Below the pieces are notes generated by a model. It was not told the DNA's origin. It saw nothing but the letters and a program-made list of their open reading frames with translations, and did not search any database. Source: Rotaria socialis (taxonomy: Eukaryota; Rotifera; Eurotatoria; Philodinida; Philodinidae). From it: 64,000 nt of DNA. The position numbers were made by a program, and so were the translations under genes. The stretch spans positions 32,513 through 96,512 of the forward strand of contig CAJNYU010001352.1 of assembly GCA_905331475.1 (NCBI GenBank). The letters run 5' to 3'. Below, piece after piece: positions 1-13,744 of the stretch. Every line of letters begins with the position of its first letter. Position 1 is the first letter of the stretch.

Positions 1-3000
1 TGGGTGATATTGGTAAATGTGCACGTTTTCATTCATGTAATAAGGTTCGAATTATAGTTTACAATTCAATTAGTATGTAGTAAATCTTCGCTATGACAAA
101 TATTATGATCGATGTTTCTTTCTTGTATCAACTGAATGTATATTTATACCTAATGATCACACAATCACATCTATTTAGCAGCTCCAGTAGACATCATATT
201 TAGTGAATTTCACGACCACCTACTCAAGTGCGTTCTCACGTTTCTCGAAAACTAATCAATTGCTGGAAGTCAACTTTTTAAATACTAAGGGTGTACATGT
301 GTGGTTTACTGTAGGTCAATAGAAGAGGTAAACCCAAGGAGAAACAAGCGAACTTCGGTACTTCCGAAGTAAAAGAAGTACAGAAAGACATGATGAGAGT
401 TGTATAGGTACATGAATATGCATAGAAATTTTTTCAAATTTAATTGAAAGAAAAAATTTAATCATAACTATAAAGCATTAAAAACGATTGCTATTTTCTT
501 TGCGGTTTGATTGAATCACTCGAGAGAGTCGATCATTTGACAAACGCGTGTTTTTATCAGTTAATAACCAGCAAGCTAGTGGTGACGGAGTCATTATACC
601 TGGGTCGACTCAAACTAGGATACATAAAGGCTGGAGTAGACGCGAGTCTAACATAGATTTAGGCAAACTTCAAATAGGGCACACCAAGGACTTGATAGGG
701 TCAACAAAGTATAAAAATTTTCTACTAATACTTATTTTCATAGTTTTTCGGCCAATGGCATACTCTAAGCTTTTCAGTCCATATTTCAGCTAGTTCTAAC
801 TTTTGTTCAATGATATTTTTTTTTTGAGTTTCATTGGTATGTAATTAGATTGACGTCGAATTGTTTCTTCTTAGCATAGAACAGTTGAATTTCTTTTCTC
901 AATATTCTATTTAGAATAGTTTTTGAATTTTATCCCTGTCACAAAAGCCAGATAAATTGTAGAGGTCAATCGCAGTTTGCTCGAAAAATTGCCTGCTAAT
1001 GACTGTAATAGAGCCGGTTAATGGATCAGTAAAATCATTGGTTTTTGTCGGTTTTCACTACATTACTAAATATTTGAAACAATTACTCCTTTCCTGTCAC
1101 GATACCAGATAACAAAATCAGACTTTATCTTTCTTTCACAATAAAGCACGAAGCCCAATAGTTTTCATGAAAGTTCATCTTCTAGAGTTTAATTCTATTT
1201 AACAATTCAAATGATACTAAAACTGAGTCAGGCTTATGAACAGAAATGTCAGAGTTAAAGTCAATGAAAATCTCAGTATCAACTTGATGAAGCACCTACA
1301 CTGAATTTATTTTAAAAAATCCAGCTAGAACACTTTTTTTTAGCCATGGAACAATCAATTTCTTGTTTGACTATTTTTTCTAATGCTTCTTTCAATAACA
1401 CTTTTCAGTTAATTGGTTAGTTTCTGTGTTCTTGGGTGCAATCATACATTAGATACTTATCACGCTTATAAACAATCAAAATATAGCCAGAAAATCGACA
1501 ACTATCATCATTGTAAAAAAAATACTTTTCAATTGGTTCACATTCATAAATAAAAAATTACGGCTGAAATCAGATTGAAATGAATTAAGCAATTTTTTAT
1601 ACTAATGAGGTTTTAATCAATTTTCAAAGCATTTTTATCAAAAAGAACGTTAAAAAAATCGAAATTTCATGGATTACACAATCCACACTGACTATATTCG
1701 ATTAAGACTTCATAAAAACGAGAGTGTAGCTGGTGCAAACTACGTTAAAACTTTACATTAGTCATAGAGAAAAAAATTAAAGTCTTATGATAAAAATCAA
1801 ATTTGAATCCTTTATTTTTACATGGACAGGCACAATTTTCCAAAAAAAAGTGAGTTTATCCTAGACTGGAATCATTCCGCCGTCTCTGTATTGGTGTGCT
1901 CAGAAGTTATTTAAAATAATTATTAAAAGTGGACATCATAGCACTAGTGTACTGTGTGATTGTAATTTTTGATCACGATCACGATCACAAGCAAAAGACA
2001 TTTCTTACTCACGGTCCCAATCACGTAGTACACTACAATACATAGCACTAGTACTACTATAAAGTAAAAGTAAAAAAATTAATTTAGTACACTTTTGAAG
2101 TACCAAGAAGTACAAAGAAACACTAAAAGTACGAAGAAGTACATGAAGTACAGAAGTTCACTTGTTCCCCATTGGGTAAACCCCACGCCCTGCTTTCGAG
2201 TTGTTGGCAAGAGAATTACAAGTTTATTAAACGTTGTTTTTTGACTATGTCTGCCAGTATTGTAGAACTGATATACTATCATGTTGATCTGATTCTAGAG
2301 TGTTTTTTTATATTTTCAAGTCGATCTTTATCGTAAGAGAAACTTTCAGTGTAGAATGTGATGACACTGATTTAATAATGTGCATCACAGTGATAAATAT
2401 TTAACAATAATGAAGAAATTAGTATTAGATCAAATAGACAATGGTTCCTTTTGTCAATCTTTGCTTTTAATTAATATTCATATAAAGAAATAAGGGTGAT
2501 GTTGGCTAATAAGGCAAACAAGTGATTCATTCAATAAACAAGGCCACATTCATCATAATTACACCGTAACATTTTCTTTTTTTTCTTCTATAAAAATACA
2601 AAGTTCATCTTACACATGATATGCTGATGCTAACGAGAGAACATCAGAAAAAGATTAAAAAATGATTAGCCATAAAAAGAAAGAGAACGTTCTTTTCATC
2701 TTAGTATTTTTCATTTTTTTTCTACCTATGAATTACAACCGACAGGTTTTACTTGATACCCATGATAGAATTTATTGGGGATTATCTAAAAGAATGTAGT
2801 TACTAAACTTTTTTGTACAGGAACTAGCAACAATCATTTTGAAATGATAATATCATTCGTGTGCAATCTTATAGTATATATTATATACTAAGGAAATGAA
2901 AGGTAGATACATGAGGTTAGTACATGATGTATGAAAAAGGAAAAAGGAAAAGGGAAAGAAAAAGAAAAGCGGGCGGTCATACGAGAAACGCACCATTGTG

Positions 3001-3251
3001 TCACCATATGACAGGAGCAAAAAATCTTTAAAAGAAGAAAGAAAAATTTTACACTTTCTCCTTTTTCTCTATCATAGGACATAACTTTTCTTTTTATCAA
3101 TCCTTATACGCTCGAAGTATCGAACGTTACATCAGGTAAAAAAAGGTAATAAAAATACACAAAAAAGATTATTTGAAAAGAACACTGTAAACATCAATGC
3201 CTATTTTTAGTTTGACTGCCTTATTTTTTTTCGCAAACGAAAAACGTCTCA
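1..3251. other. Upstream non-coding region, no gene seen
   Basis: AT-rich sequence with no open frame that looks like protein. It holds a short 7-bp-stem hairpin (352-358 with 364-370), a cluster of agtac-type short repeats around 2090-2165, an imperfect palindrome at 1941-2035 (listed separately) and a purine-rich tract at about 2935-2970. The last few hundred bases presumably contain the promoter and 5' UTR of the polyketide synthase gene, but I see no clear TATA or initiator motif that would fix it. A slightly more GC-rich patch at 545-700 is open in one frame but resembles no family I know. Confidence 0.6.
1941..2035. repeat. Imperfect inverted repeat with central atcacg triplication
   Basis: The left arm (from 1941) is the reverse complement of the right arm (2018-2035) with 16 of 18 positions matching. 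The spacer contains three successive atcacg-type units at about 1970-1988. It could be a small non-autonomous element remnant or a hairpin-forming site. No target duplication was identified. Confidence 0.5.
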
Positions 3252-6200
3252 ATGAGCTCATTAAAACTTAATATTGATTTATCGCCCAAAGAAGATGTTG
3301 CAATTCAATTACCAATTATTGAAGAATCAAAATCATCGGCAACCATCGTAAATGAGGATTTGGCTATCGTTGGTATTGCATGTCGTTTCCCAGGTGGCAG
3401 CAATTCAATTGATGAATTTTGGTCGAACTTAGTTGGACAACAAGATTGTGTTCGCCCAGTTCCCAATGATCGTTGGAATGCCGATTTTTATACGGACTCG
3501 TCATCAAATGAACTATTTTTACCAGCTAAAATACCATCAGCTCGTTGTGGTTGGATTGATTTTGTTGGTGAATTCGATTGTGAATCATTTTCAATTAGCA
3601 AACGTGAAGCTGAAAATATGGATCCACAGCAACAACTTTTATTGGAAGTAACTCTACAAGCACTTGAAGATAGTGGAATGCAGTATGCAGGTTCAAAAAC
3701 CGGTGTTTATGTTGGCATTGGACAAGCTGAGCAGTACGAGCTGACCACAGCTGATTTAGAAAGTATTAATCCATATAGTGTCACCGGATCAGCATTATCC
3801 TTAGCATCAAATCGTTTAAGTTATTGTTTTGATTTGCGAGGACCATCGATGTCTGTTGATACTGCTTGTTCATCCAGTTTGACTGCATTTCATTTAGCTT
3901 GTCAAGCTATTCGAGATGGAACGTGCTCGGCAGCTATTGTAGCTGGTGTTAACATAATAATGAATCCGTCGACTTTCATACAATTTTCACAATTAGGTGT
4001 TCTGTCACCCGATGGCATGTGCCAGTCGTTCAGTAACAAAGCAAATGGATATGTTCGATCAGAAGGCTGTGGGGTTGTTATTATTAAACCATTGAAACAA
4101 GCTTTGATTGATAATGATCATATTTATTGTCGTGTCAGAGGTTCGGCAATTAATCAAGATGGTCATATATCTCCATCGTTAACAATGCCAAGTTCACAGG
4201 CACAAGTCGAAGTTTTTCAAATGGCTTGTAAAAATGGAAAAGTTAATCCAACAGAAATATTCTTTGCTGAAGCACATGCAACAGGCACGAAAGTTGGCGA
4301 TCCAACTGAAGGTATATAGATTCTATTCTAGTGTTTTATTTTTCAGGTAAAATATGTGTTTATATTTCTCTTCATATTTTAAAGCGAATGCCATTGGAAC
4401 AGTTTTTGGACGACAAGAATCTTATCTACGCATAGGTTCAGTGAAATCAAATGTTGGCCATTTAGAAACAGCAAGTTTTATGGCTGGTCTATTGAAATGT
4501 ATTCTGATGCTTGAACATCAACAATTAATACCAAATATACATTTTAAGAAAGGTGAAGGTAATCCAGATATCAAATTCGAACAATATAAATTGTCGGTTC
4601 AAACAGAAATCGAAAAATTTCAAAATCAAGAAGAATTGATGATGATTTCAAGTTTTGGTTTTGGTGGTGCTAATGGTTGTGTAATTATTCAAGGATATAA
4701 ACGGTCCTCAGAACAATCACTGGCATCTTCTTCATCTTCACCACAACTATTTCTTGTCTCTGCGTCAACACCGCAGGCTCTAGAAGTTCGAATTCAAGAA
4801 CTTAAGTTATCAACAAAAATATTTCATTCGCCAACTGCAATTTCATATACGCTTTATAACCGTTCATTACATCGTCTTACTGCATTTGCCATCGATGAAA
4901 AGCTCGATGAAAACACAACATTTACATCCACTCGAAAACGTGTTGATCAGTCACTAACTTGCATTTGGGTGTTTGCTGGCCAGGGTAAGAGTTTCATCAA
5001 CTTACTTCTAACAATATACAGAAGATCGTTTCCAATGGAAAAATGCTTCACTTATCTATTTTTTTACTAAAATAATTTTTACCATGTTTGTGCTACGTGT
5101 TAAGGTCCACAACATCCCAAAATGGGCAAAACTCTCTATGCAAATATTGAAAGTTTTCGCTGTTCAATTGACGCATCTGACTTAATTTATCGTGAGTGTT
5201 CTGGTCACAGTCTCATTCATGATATAGGATTATTCGGTTCAATGAATGGACCGAATCCAATGGCCGTCTATGACATAGCATATACATTGCCTGCTCTCGT
5301 CTTTTTACAAATCGGGCTTGTTGATATGTATCGACATCTAGGTGTTCCATGTGCGGCAGTATTTGGACATTCCTTTGGTGAAATGGCAGCAGCCTATGCT
5401 GCAAATATTTTCACGAGACAACACTGTATTCAAACAGCATATCAACGTGCTCGTATCTTACGACAAATGGATGGACGCGGTGCTATGTTAGCAGTTAGTT
5501 GTTCAAGTGAACATGTTCAATCCTTATTAGAAACACATGAACAAATATGGATTGCATCTTACAATAGTCCAAATTCAATAACATTAGGCGGTATCAAAGA
5601 ATCAATAACAAGCATTTCAAATGAATTGTCGAAACAAGATATATTTAATCGAATATTGAAAATAAACAGTGCATTTCATACCCCACTTATGGCATCGATT
5701 CGTTCAGAAGCTCTATCTTTGTTTAAAGAAACGCTGGCTGGATTTTCAGCACCTACAATTCCATATTTTAGTACGGTTAGTGGGCAATGGAAAACTTTTG
5801 ATTTTGATGAAAATTATACGGTCGATGGAATGGAAGGTAGATACTAAAGAGAATTTCTGTTATTTTGTTTTCAATTAGCTTTAATAAAAAGATTTGAAAT
5901 TTTGTCGAAATTGAAAAGATTCATCTATAGTTAGTTTATGGCCAATGACTGTTTTTTTTCTAGGTCCAGTTTTATTCGACGTAGCCGTTCGAGCATGTTT
6001 AGAACGATTTGGTACCGATGCAGCATCTTTTCTAGAAATTTCAGCACATCCTGTTCTGAGTTCATATTTGACTGAAAATGGTTCAAAATATAATTTATGT
6101 ACACTGCATCGTCAACAATCAGAAATTGAAACAACATTAAAAACTCTTACTAATTTACGTATCTATGGATACTCACCAGCACAAGCGAACATTTCTAAAC

Positions 6201-9200
6201 TATATTCTTCGATGATGCCTCAGTCACGGATTCCACATTATTCACTTTATCCATTTCAACGTCAATATTGTGTTAAAGAAGATCCAGCACATCGGTTTCA
6301 ACGTACAATTCCGAGGTGGCATAGTTTAGCGGGTCGTCCACTTGCTCATCCACACACAACTTTTCAAACAAAGCTATCGTCAAAGTCATTTGTTTGGATT
6401 CCAGATCATCGTGTACAGGGTCCAGCTGTATTTCCTGCAGCTGGCTACATTGAAATTTGTATGGAAGTATTTAATTGTATGAGTTTAACAAATGTTCATA
6501 TTGAAAAAGCTTTGATTATACCATCTGATCCGAATATTTATCGAACAGTGAGAATAGTTCTTCAAAACAATAATCAATCGCAAGTTTCAATGTATTCAAA
6601 ATTAAATGAATACGATTCAGGTCATTGGACAGAACACATGAAGGCTTCAAAAGGTGACTCGGCTTCTTCTATACAATTGCCAGAATGGTCAAACAATTTA
6701 AAATCACGTTGTTCTTTGACTGTCATGGAACAAAAAGATGTTTATGGACGATTTTCTAGTATTGGCTTAGATTACGGACCGTATTTTCAATGTATACGAA
6801 CTCTCCATCAAGGTGATAAAGAAGCATATGCACATTTAAATATTTCTCATTTACAAAAGTCATTAACTAACTCAAAACAATCACAGTTTCATATTCATCC
6901 AGCAATATTAGATAGTTCATTCCAAGTTCTGTTAGGTACGCAAAGATTTTTTCATGCCGCGTACGTGCCAACGTTTATTAAACAAATTGAATGGAGAATT
7001 GAGACAAATGAATTGCCAAATGATTTATATGTGTATGCTAAAGCAACAAATTTGGACTCTAGAAACATTTTAACAGGTGATATTTTCGTTGTTGATGAAC
7101 AACAACAACGTCTCATTGGCACGATTATTGGTTTTGAGGCAACACAATTAGGACAATTGAATCAACCACAACCACTCTATTCTGTTTGTTATCAAACTGT
7201 TGAAACACCAATAATAACAACAATAACAAAATCACAGTTAAATATACTAGAAATACCAACAATTATTAAACAACAAGAAACTCTATTTGATAATGCATGT
7301 TCAGCATACATTGCTGAATTCCTTGCCTCGAATCCATTTGATTTGGAAACAATTGAAAAATGGCCCATCCATCGTCAACGCTATTGGCAATGGTTACATT
7401 CAACAATAGAATCAAAAACAATTTTACATGATTCGATTGAATTAATTGATCACCATCAAAGTGAAGCACTTCATTATGAAGCACAAGCAATTCATCGTGT
7501 CGGGAAGAATTTACATCTTCTTCTTAGTGATACTTTTGCTGTACAAAATCTATTTTTTGGTGACAACGATTCATTTATGGCTGATCTCTACTCAAAATCA
7601 ATGACATTTCAACCATATACTCATATTCTTGCTCAAAAACTCGTCGATCAATTTAAGATGATACAAGAGCAACAACCCACTGAGTCATCACGTGTTTTCT
7701 CAATTTTAGAATTAGGCGCTGGTACTGGTGCTCTTACTGCCGTTATTTTGGAGAAATTATATCAACAAACATCAATTATACAAGAAAATCGATTAATTTA
7801 TGTTTTCACTGATGTTAGTGGTAAATTTCTGTTGGATGCTAAAAAACGTTTCTCAACAATCTATCCATGTATTCAATATCAATCGTGTAATATTGATGTT
7901 GATTTATCAACACAGAAATTAAACATGTATTCATTTGATGTTGTTTGTGCATTTGATGTTCTTCATGTTGCACAAGATTTAAAATTGTGCTTGAATCGCG
8001 TCCAGCAACTATTAAAACCCAATGGTTATCTTCTGTGTATTGAATTAACTCGACCATGGACATGGATTCAATTCTTTTTTGGTTTATTTGCTGGTTGGTG
8101 GAATTTTTCAGATATAACTACAAGATCAACATGTTTTCTTGCCACTGGCAAATGGAATCAGTTGTTAACTGAATCAGGATTTCAATATGTTCAAATTGAA
8201 AATGAAGGACATCCAGAATTTGGTCATTCACTATTGACTGCAAGATCTCCAGATTGGACTACTACTATCAGAACACTTTCTTCTAACATTATCATATTTG
8301 ATACAACTGAAGCTAGTTTAACAAATTTTAATTCATACATGGAACAACTGTTAGAATTAGCTCAATCATTACTTACAGTAGCAGAGCCAGCAACTGTCTT
8401 TGTTATTACTTTAATAACCACTCCACCGATTGGAGCAATGTTTACTGGATTTACTCGAGTTTGGGCTAATGAAGCTACACAACATGCAATTTGTTCAATT
8501 GAATTTGATTATCTAGAATTACAGGAAAAACAAATGTGGTTAAATCGTATTCAAACAATGGTCGAAAATACAAGTGAACGAGAATTTATTATTCGTCAAC
8601 GTAAAATTACTGTACCACGACATATTCGTCGAATTTTAAGAAATACAATTACAACGGCAATAACGACTACTGATCAAGAAGGTATGTTAAATTGATCTTT
8701 AAAACTTTTTTTTTTGTAGTTTCATCTAGAAAGTATATATTTGGTTTTTTAATATTTTATTTTAGCTTATGTATGTTCAAGTCAATATCAGAAACAACCA
8801 TTTCGTCTTGAAATTGATACCATTGGCCAATTACAAACATTAAAATATTGTACATTTCACCCTTGTTCTTCATCACTGTCACCAGATGATGTTCAAGTAG
8901 AAGTACACGCATCGGCATTAAATTTTAAAGATTTGATGTTAGCGTTGGGAATGTTAGAAAATCCAATGGGTTTTGATAGTGAAACATTGAAGTATCGCGA
9001 AAATTCAGTAAATCTTGGTCTAGAATTCAGTGGCATTGTCACTGGTCTCGGTTCAATGGCTTCACATACATTTAATATTGGTGATCCTGTATTTGGTTTT
9101 GCTAATCATTGTTTTTCCTCACAAATCATAACACATCAACATTTCGTTGTTAAAAAGCCGTCACATTTATCTCATACGGATGCAGTCTCACTTCCCATTG

Positions 9201-10900
9201 TATTTGCAACAGTTTATGCTGGATTGATTGTTAAAGCTCAACTAAAACGAGGCGAAACCGTACTCATTCATTCAGCTGCTGGGGGTATTGGCCAGGCTGC
9301 CATTCAATTATCTCAATATATTGGTGCTAATGTTATTTGTACAGTTGGCTCCAATGAAAAACGTGAATTTTTAAAGAAAACTTATGGATGTACTCAATTT
9401 GCAAATTCTCATTCAACCGAAGAATGGAAATCGGATGTTCAAAAACTAACTAACGGCCAAGGAGCTGACGTCGTTTTAAATTCGTTGAAAGGTGACGCAA
9501 TCAAAGCTGGTTTAGAATGCCTGAAAACTGGCGGTCGTTTTATTGAAATTGGTAAGGTTGATATGTTGAATCATTCTATATTAGATATGAATTTATTATT
9601 GCGTGATTTGAGTTTCCTGAGTGTTCAACTTGACATTTTAATGCAGAGTCAAACAGATAAAATTCAGCAATACTTACAAGCTGTTATGAAGTTAGCGTCG
9701 GAAAAACAAATTTCACCAATAGTTGATTGTATTTATGAATTAAAAGATACAGAATTGGCGTTTCGTTTTTTGATGTCTGGTCAACATAAGGGAAAATTAA
9801 TTTTAAACATGCAAAGTAAACCGTCAAGCATTCATCCTTCGTCAACTATCTACAATCCAACAGTTTGTTACATTCTAAGTGGTGGTACAGGAGCATTGGG
9901 TCTTCAATTGATACAGCATATGAGCGCAAAAGGCGCTAGAAAGTTTATCTTGTTATCTCGTCAAGGTACAGCTAGTCTAAGACCGTCTGACGCTGCGATG
10001 CTAGCTCGTCTTGAACGGTTCGATATTAAAATTTACATTGGCAAAGCTAATGTAGCCAAACTAGAAGATATTCATCGTGTCTTACAGGAAGCTCAAGAAA
10101 AATTGTTTATTTCATCATCTAAATACAGTATTCTTCATTTGGCGATGATTCTTGATGATGCATCCATTTCAAAATTGAATATTCATCGTATACAAAATGT
10201 AATACAATGTAAAGTACAAGGTGCAATTAATTTACTTCAAGCGATTCCTAATGATAAACTTGAAAATGTAATATTCTTTTCCAGTGCTGCTTCAACGTTT
10301 GGTAATCCATCGCAAGCAAATTATAGTGCTGCAAATACATTTCTTGATGTCTATGCTGGCCAACTTTCAAGTCTATTAAGAAAAAAAATAAGAGTTCTAA
10401 ATTTGGGTCTTGTTGAAGATGTTGGTATTCTGGCTGAAGATTGGAAATTAAAACAAATTCTAACCGCAAAAGGTTTTGCTGGTGGTTTAACATCGTTGGG
10501 TGTTGCAGAACTTGTTGATCATGTATTTTTAAATGATGATATTGATCATCAATTGTTATATGGTAATTTTCAAATGGAAGATTTAATCCGTTCATATCCA
10601 ATGTTAAAAACTCGGCTAGAACATTTAATTGATTATACAATATTAAATAACAACGGTAGTTCAGGTATTTCATCTAATGGTAATGAAGTAACTGTTCAAT
10701 CAGTGAGCGCCTATATTTCAACATTATTAGCAACATCAAATCTCGATGCAACTGAATCATTGACTGTACAAGGTTTAGATTCACTTTTGGCTGTTGAATT
10801 AAGTGCTGGTTTAAAGAAACAATTTGGACTAGTTATCAGCCAATTGGCACTGTTAGGTGGACTGTCTGTTAAACAAATTGTAGAATCAGCTTCTGCGTAA
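3252..10900 (+). CDS. Highly reducing-type I polyketide synthase (KS-AT-DH-MT-ER-KR-ACP)
   Basis: Iterative type I polyketide synthase of 2414 residues. Exons: 3252-4311, 4385-4984, 5105-5836, 5964-8681, 8766-10900; the four introns (73-127 bp) are GT-AG and the joined frame is continuous. Ketosynthase at about 36-460 has catalytic Cys206 (DTACSSS), His342 (EAHATGT) and His379 (KSNVGH). Acyltransferase has Ser643 (GHSFGE) and His745 in SAFH, a form that fits malonyl-CoA loading. Dehydratase has His946 and Asp1114 (HPAILDSSFQ). The C-methyltransferase SAM motif LGAGTG is at 1381-1386. Enoyl reductase has its NADPH loop near 1872 (HSAAGGIGQ). Ketoreductase has GGTGALG at 2076, Ser2210 and Tyr2223. 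The carrier protein's phosphopantetheine Ser is 2376 (GLDSL). There is no thioesterase, so release needs a partner in trans or another mechanism. All catalytic residues I checked are present, so the gene looks functional. A poly(A) signal AATAAA lies at 10970. The architecture matches fungal HR-PKS and Dictyostelium/animal PKS; the origin is not decidable by eye. The product is unknown. Confidence 0.93.
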
Positions 10901-12850
10901 AAAAAAACATATCTTTGGTACTTGCTTGCTTGATATTTTTAATATATTATTCTTTATATTGTATTCAAAAATAAAATCTGCGGGGCGGGAATGAACTCTA
11001 AGAAAGACTTGTATTCTCGGAAACTCTACAAAAAGCAATTATATAGGCTATTGTATACTGATCCAAAAAAACACATTAAAGTCATCTGAGCTCATCAAAG
11101 CCTCAAAAGTTGCGTACGTCATGAACAGGCTTGAACCAATTAAACAAATTTTTGAATCTTGAAAATCGTTCTAGAATTCTATTAGAAGAGCTATACATAA
11201 TGCCTTATTTCCATAATGAATCCTTTCTTGGAGTCCTTAGTACTTTATGGAATATCGTTCATCCTTCATACCTATCTATAACTGTTCTCTGTCATCGTGA
11301 AGAGACATATAGAACAATGAGAAAAGTATTTTCTAATTACCGAGAAGAACTTTTGATGGTTAATGCCTTTTATGAGGATGGTGCGAGAAGAAATAAGAGA
11401 TCTCATCTTAAAACTTACACTCACTATTTTCTTCCAAAACATAGATGAGTTCAGTAAAACTTTACACATTCAGCAGCCATAATAAGAGGGAGTAACAATA
11501 AACCTGAAAAAAGAATAATCTACGCGAAAAAAACCTCCGACACTACTGAAAAACATGTACATAAATCAATCGAAGTGGTTTGCTATGGTATTATGATTAT
11601 TTATAATATTCGAATCATCCTTGAACAATCTTAACATTGAAGCCATCTGATGATTCCTTCAGTCAGGATGAAATCTTGATAATGGTTGCTAGATAAATGC
11701 ATCCTCTGTTTACGATATCTACTGCAAAAGATATGATTTCTCTAGTTACTTTTCCTATGAAATTTGTAGATTAAGTAGCATATCTATGATCTTCAGATCA
11801 TTTCAATAGTTTTAAAAAATCAAAAATTTCCGATGAGATCCTTAAGGAAGTCGAAACGCACCGTGGGATACTTTCAATGACTAATATCTTTCTTGATATA
11901 GTTCTATATTGACTTTATTTTCGATTGAATTCAATATTTGATCGTTCGGGAAATATTACAGAGTTCAAATCAGCTGATGATTATCTTTTCTGGAACATGA
12001 AATCTGAGCTTTAAACTTTGGAGACTCAACTTTGTTTCTAAATCTAAATTAAGAAAGAGATCTTAATGAATCAGTCAGCCATTGTAGGCCAGAGAAAATT
12101 CTCTGCGTTTGATTTGAATTTTCCCTCCAAAACTTAAATTGAATTAAAGACATGTCAGTAATCTAATGATGGCTATCTAGGGAATCGTCGAAATTGGTTA
12201 TGGTAGTTTCTACCAACCCTACCCTCTACATTGACTTGTTCTCATAGCTACTTAAGAATAACTTGTAATCGAGTCTGAATGTCGTTGTTATTCATCGCTT
12301 TAGTAAAATCCACTCTGAAACTCGGTTATATTTTATTTCAAACATATACTCGCCGTCTTTTAAAGTCAAAATACTGTTTAAGAATGTCTAAGTTCAACTT
12401 GGCTTCTTTAACAAAAGCAGACATTTATCATTGTACTCTTGATTACTTCGACAGTCTTGTTCCCACCGCTTGATTGTGACTTGATCGAGACGGCATTCAT
12501 TTTGTCCATGTCTGTATTTATTTTGCTCATCGGAGCTATGCTTGCCTTTCTTGCATCCAGTTTGACTAGACCCTGTTGTTACCGCCGCGTCGCAACATAT
12601 TAATTTGAATTTATTCTTTCATCGCTCAAATTCTTCACGTCTCTCAGGATAATTGATCGTATCGCATTCAAGTTTAATTATTACGAACGTCACTTCATGT
12701 TGTGTATGAATAGTCAGATCAGGTGCTGTGTTATCATATATGAATCCATCATGATGAATACAGTTTCATATAAAAGTAGAGCCCTGATTAATTAGAATAA
12801 AGAATTTTTTTATTACCCATTTTATTATCATTCTCGATGTAAAGATCTCT
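10901..12850. other. Non-coding region, no convincing gene
   Basis: Contains the 3' UTR of the polyketide synthase (poly(A) signal at 10970). Beyond it, one 105-codon open frame (11131-11448, plus) has no recognisable domain, no splice context and a random-looking composition, so it is not called. On the minus strand around 12400-12600 short stretches of polar, coding-like sequence appear with stops; these may be a further decayed part of the pseudogene that starts just to the right. Confidence 0.45.
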
Positions 12851-12854
12851 ACAC

Positions 12855-13744
12855 TTAACAGATTTGAGCAGATCTTCCGCTTTTCTTCGTTGCAGCTCCA
12901 TTTCTTCTTCTTGTTGTTGGGTTCGCGCAAATTGAACATCAGACAAAAATTGTCACAAGAGAAAAGACTCTGTAATAGCAGCAACTGCCCATTTTTCTAT
13001 CTTCGGTTGCGATCCACTGCCTTGTACGCGTTGTTGATTTTCAACGAGCACTTCCAGAAATCTTGCGCGAACATATGTATCAATACTTTGGTTAACGACG
13101 AACGAACTCATGGATTGGTCCATAGAAGAATCCGATTCAGATTTGTTGATTCCAACAAGTGAATCGAGATCATAGATGATCATGAAACAACTATATGCGA
13201 AACATTCGTCATAGCGTTCTATAAGTGTTTCGAACACTTTTTTTCTCGTCATTATGCGTCTTTTGATGCTAACAGATTCAGGGCAACTAATTGAAGGAAT
13301 TGTACATTTCTACCTTTTCCATACATACTCAATCGTTCGAGCAAATTCTGTACATTTTTTACAGTGTTGTGTACATGTGTTGTATCAGATGATCTTTCTG
13401 ATTTTTCGATTCGTCGATCAAATTCCGCAGTAGTAGACGAGGTAGAGTTTCACTACCGATAAAGATTTGATACTGTTTTGCCATGCGATCAGTGATTTTT
13501 AATACTTCTTCATAAGATACCTGAAAAGTCTGTTGCGTTCATTGTGCAGCTATACAGCGAACAGTTACGACTCGAGTTGACGTTGTGAAACAGATAAAAA
13601 ATGATTTCGAGGAGAATATAAAAGCGATATATAAATGCTCAAATGTTTTAAATTCGCATGGACTGAGCTTACTCGCATGCCGCACCACTGAAATTCGTCG
13701 AGGTAACTACTCGCTGATTGATGATATTTTGCTGGAGAGCCCAT
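12855..13744 (-). pseudogene. Broken intron-containing gene of unknown family
   Basis: Read on the minus strand, an ATG at 13744 opens a short exon (13744-13673, beginning MGSPAKYHQSASSYLDEFQ) that ends at a good GTAAG donor. A CAG acceptor at 13522-13521 continues in the same phase with VSYEEVLKITDRMAKQYQIF. The frame then shifts near 13440-13460, stops at about 13252, resumes in another frame through LEVLVENQQRVQGSGSQPKI, meets an in-frame TGA at 12953-12955 and continues with a Glu/Gln/Arg-rich, probably helical stretch (QQQEEEMELQRRKAEDLL). Coding-like composition over about 850 bp in three frames, with consistent splice signals, argues for a decayed gene rather than chance. I do not recognise the family. 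It might instead be a live gene with more introns than I could resolve. Confidence 0.4.

Noticed and set aside
548..793. 81-codon plus-strand open frame with slightly higher GC
   Set aside because: No family resemblance, no splice partner, and composition not clearly protein-like.
11131..11448. 105-codon plus-strand open frame downstream of the PKS
   Set aside because: No recognisable domain, overlaps an open frame on the other strand, and isolated; most likely chance.
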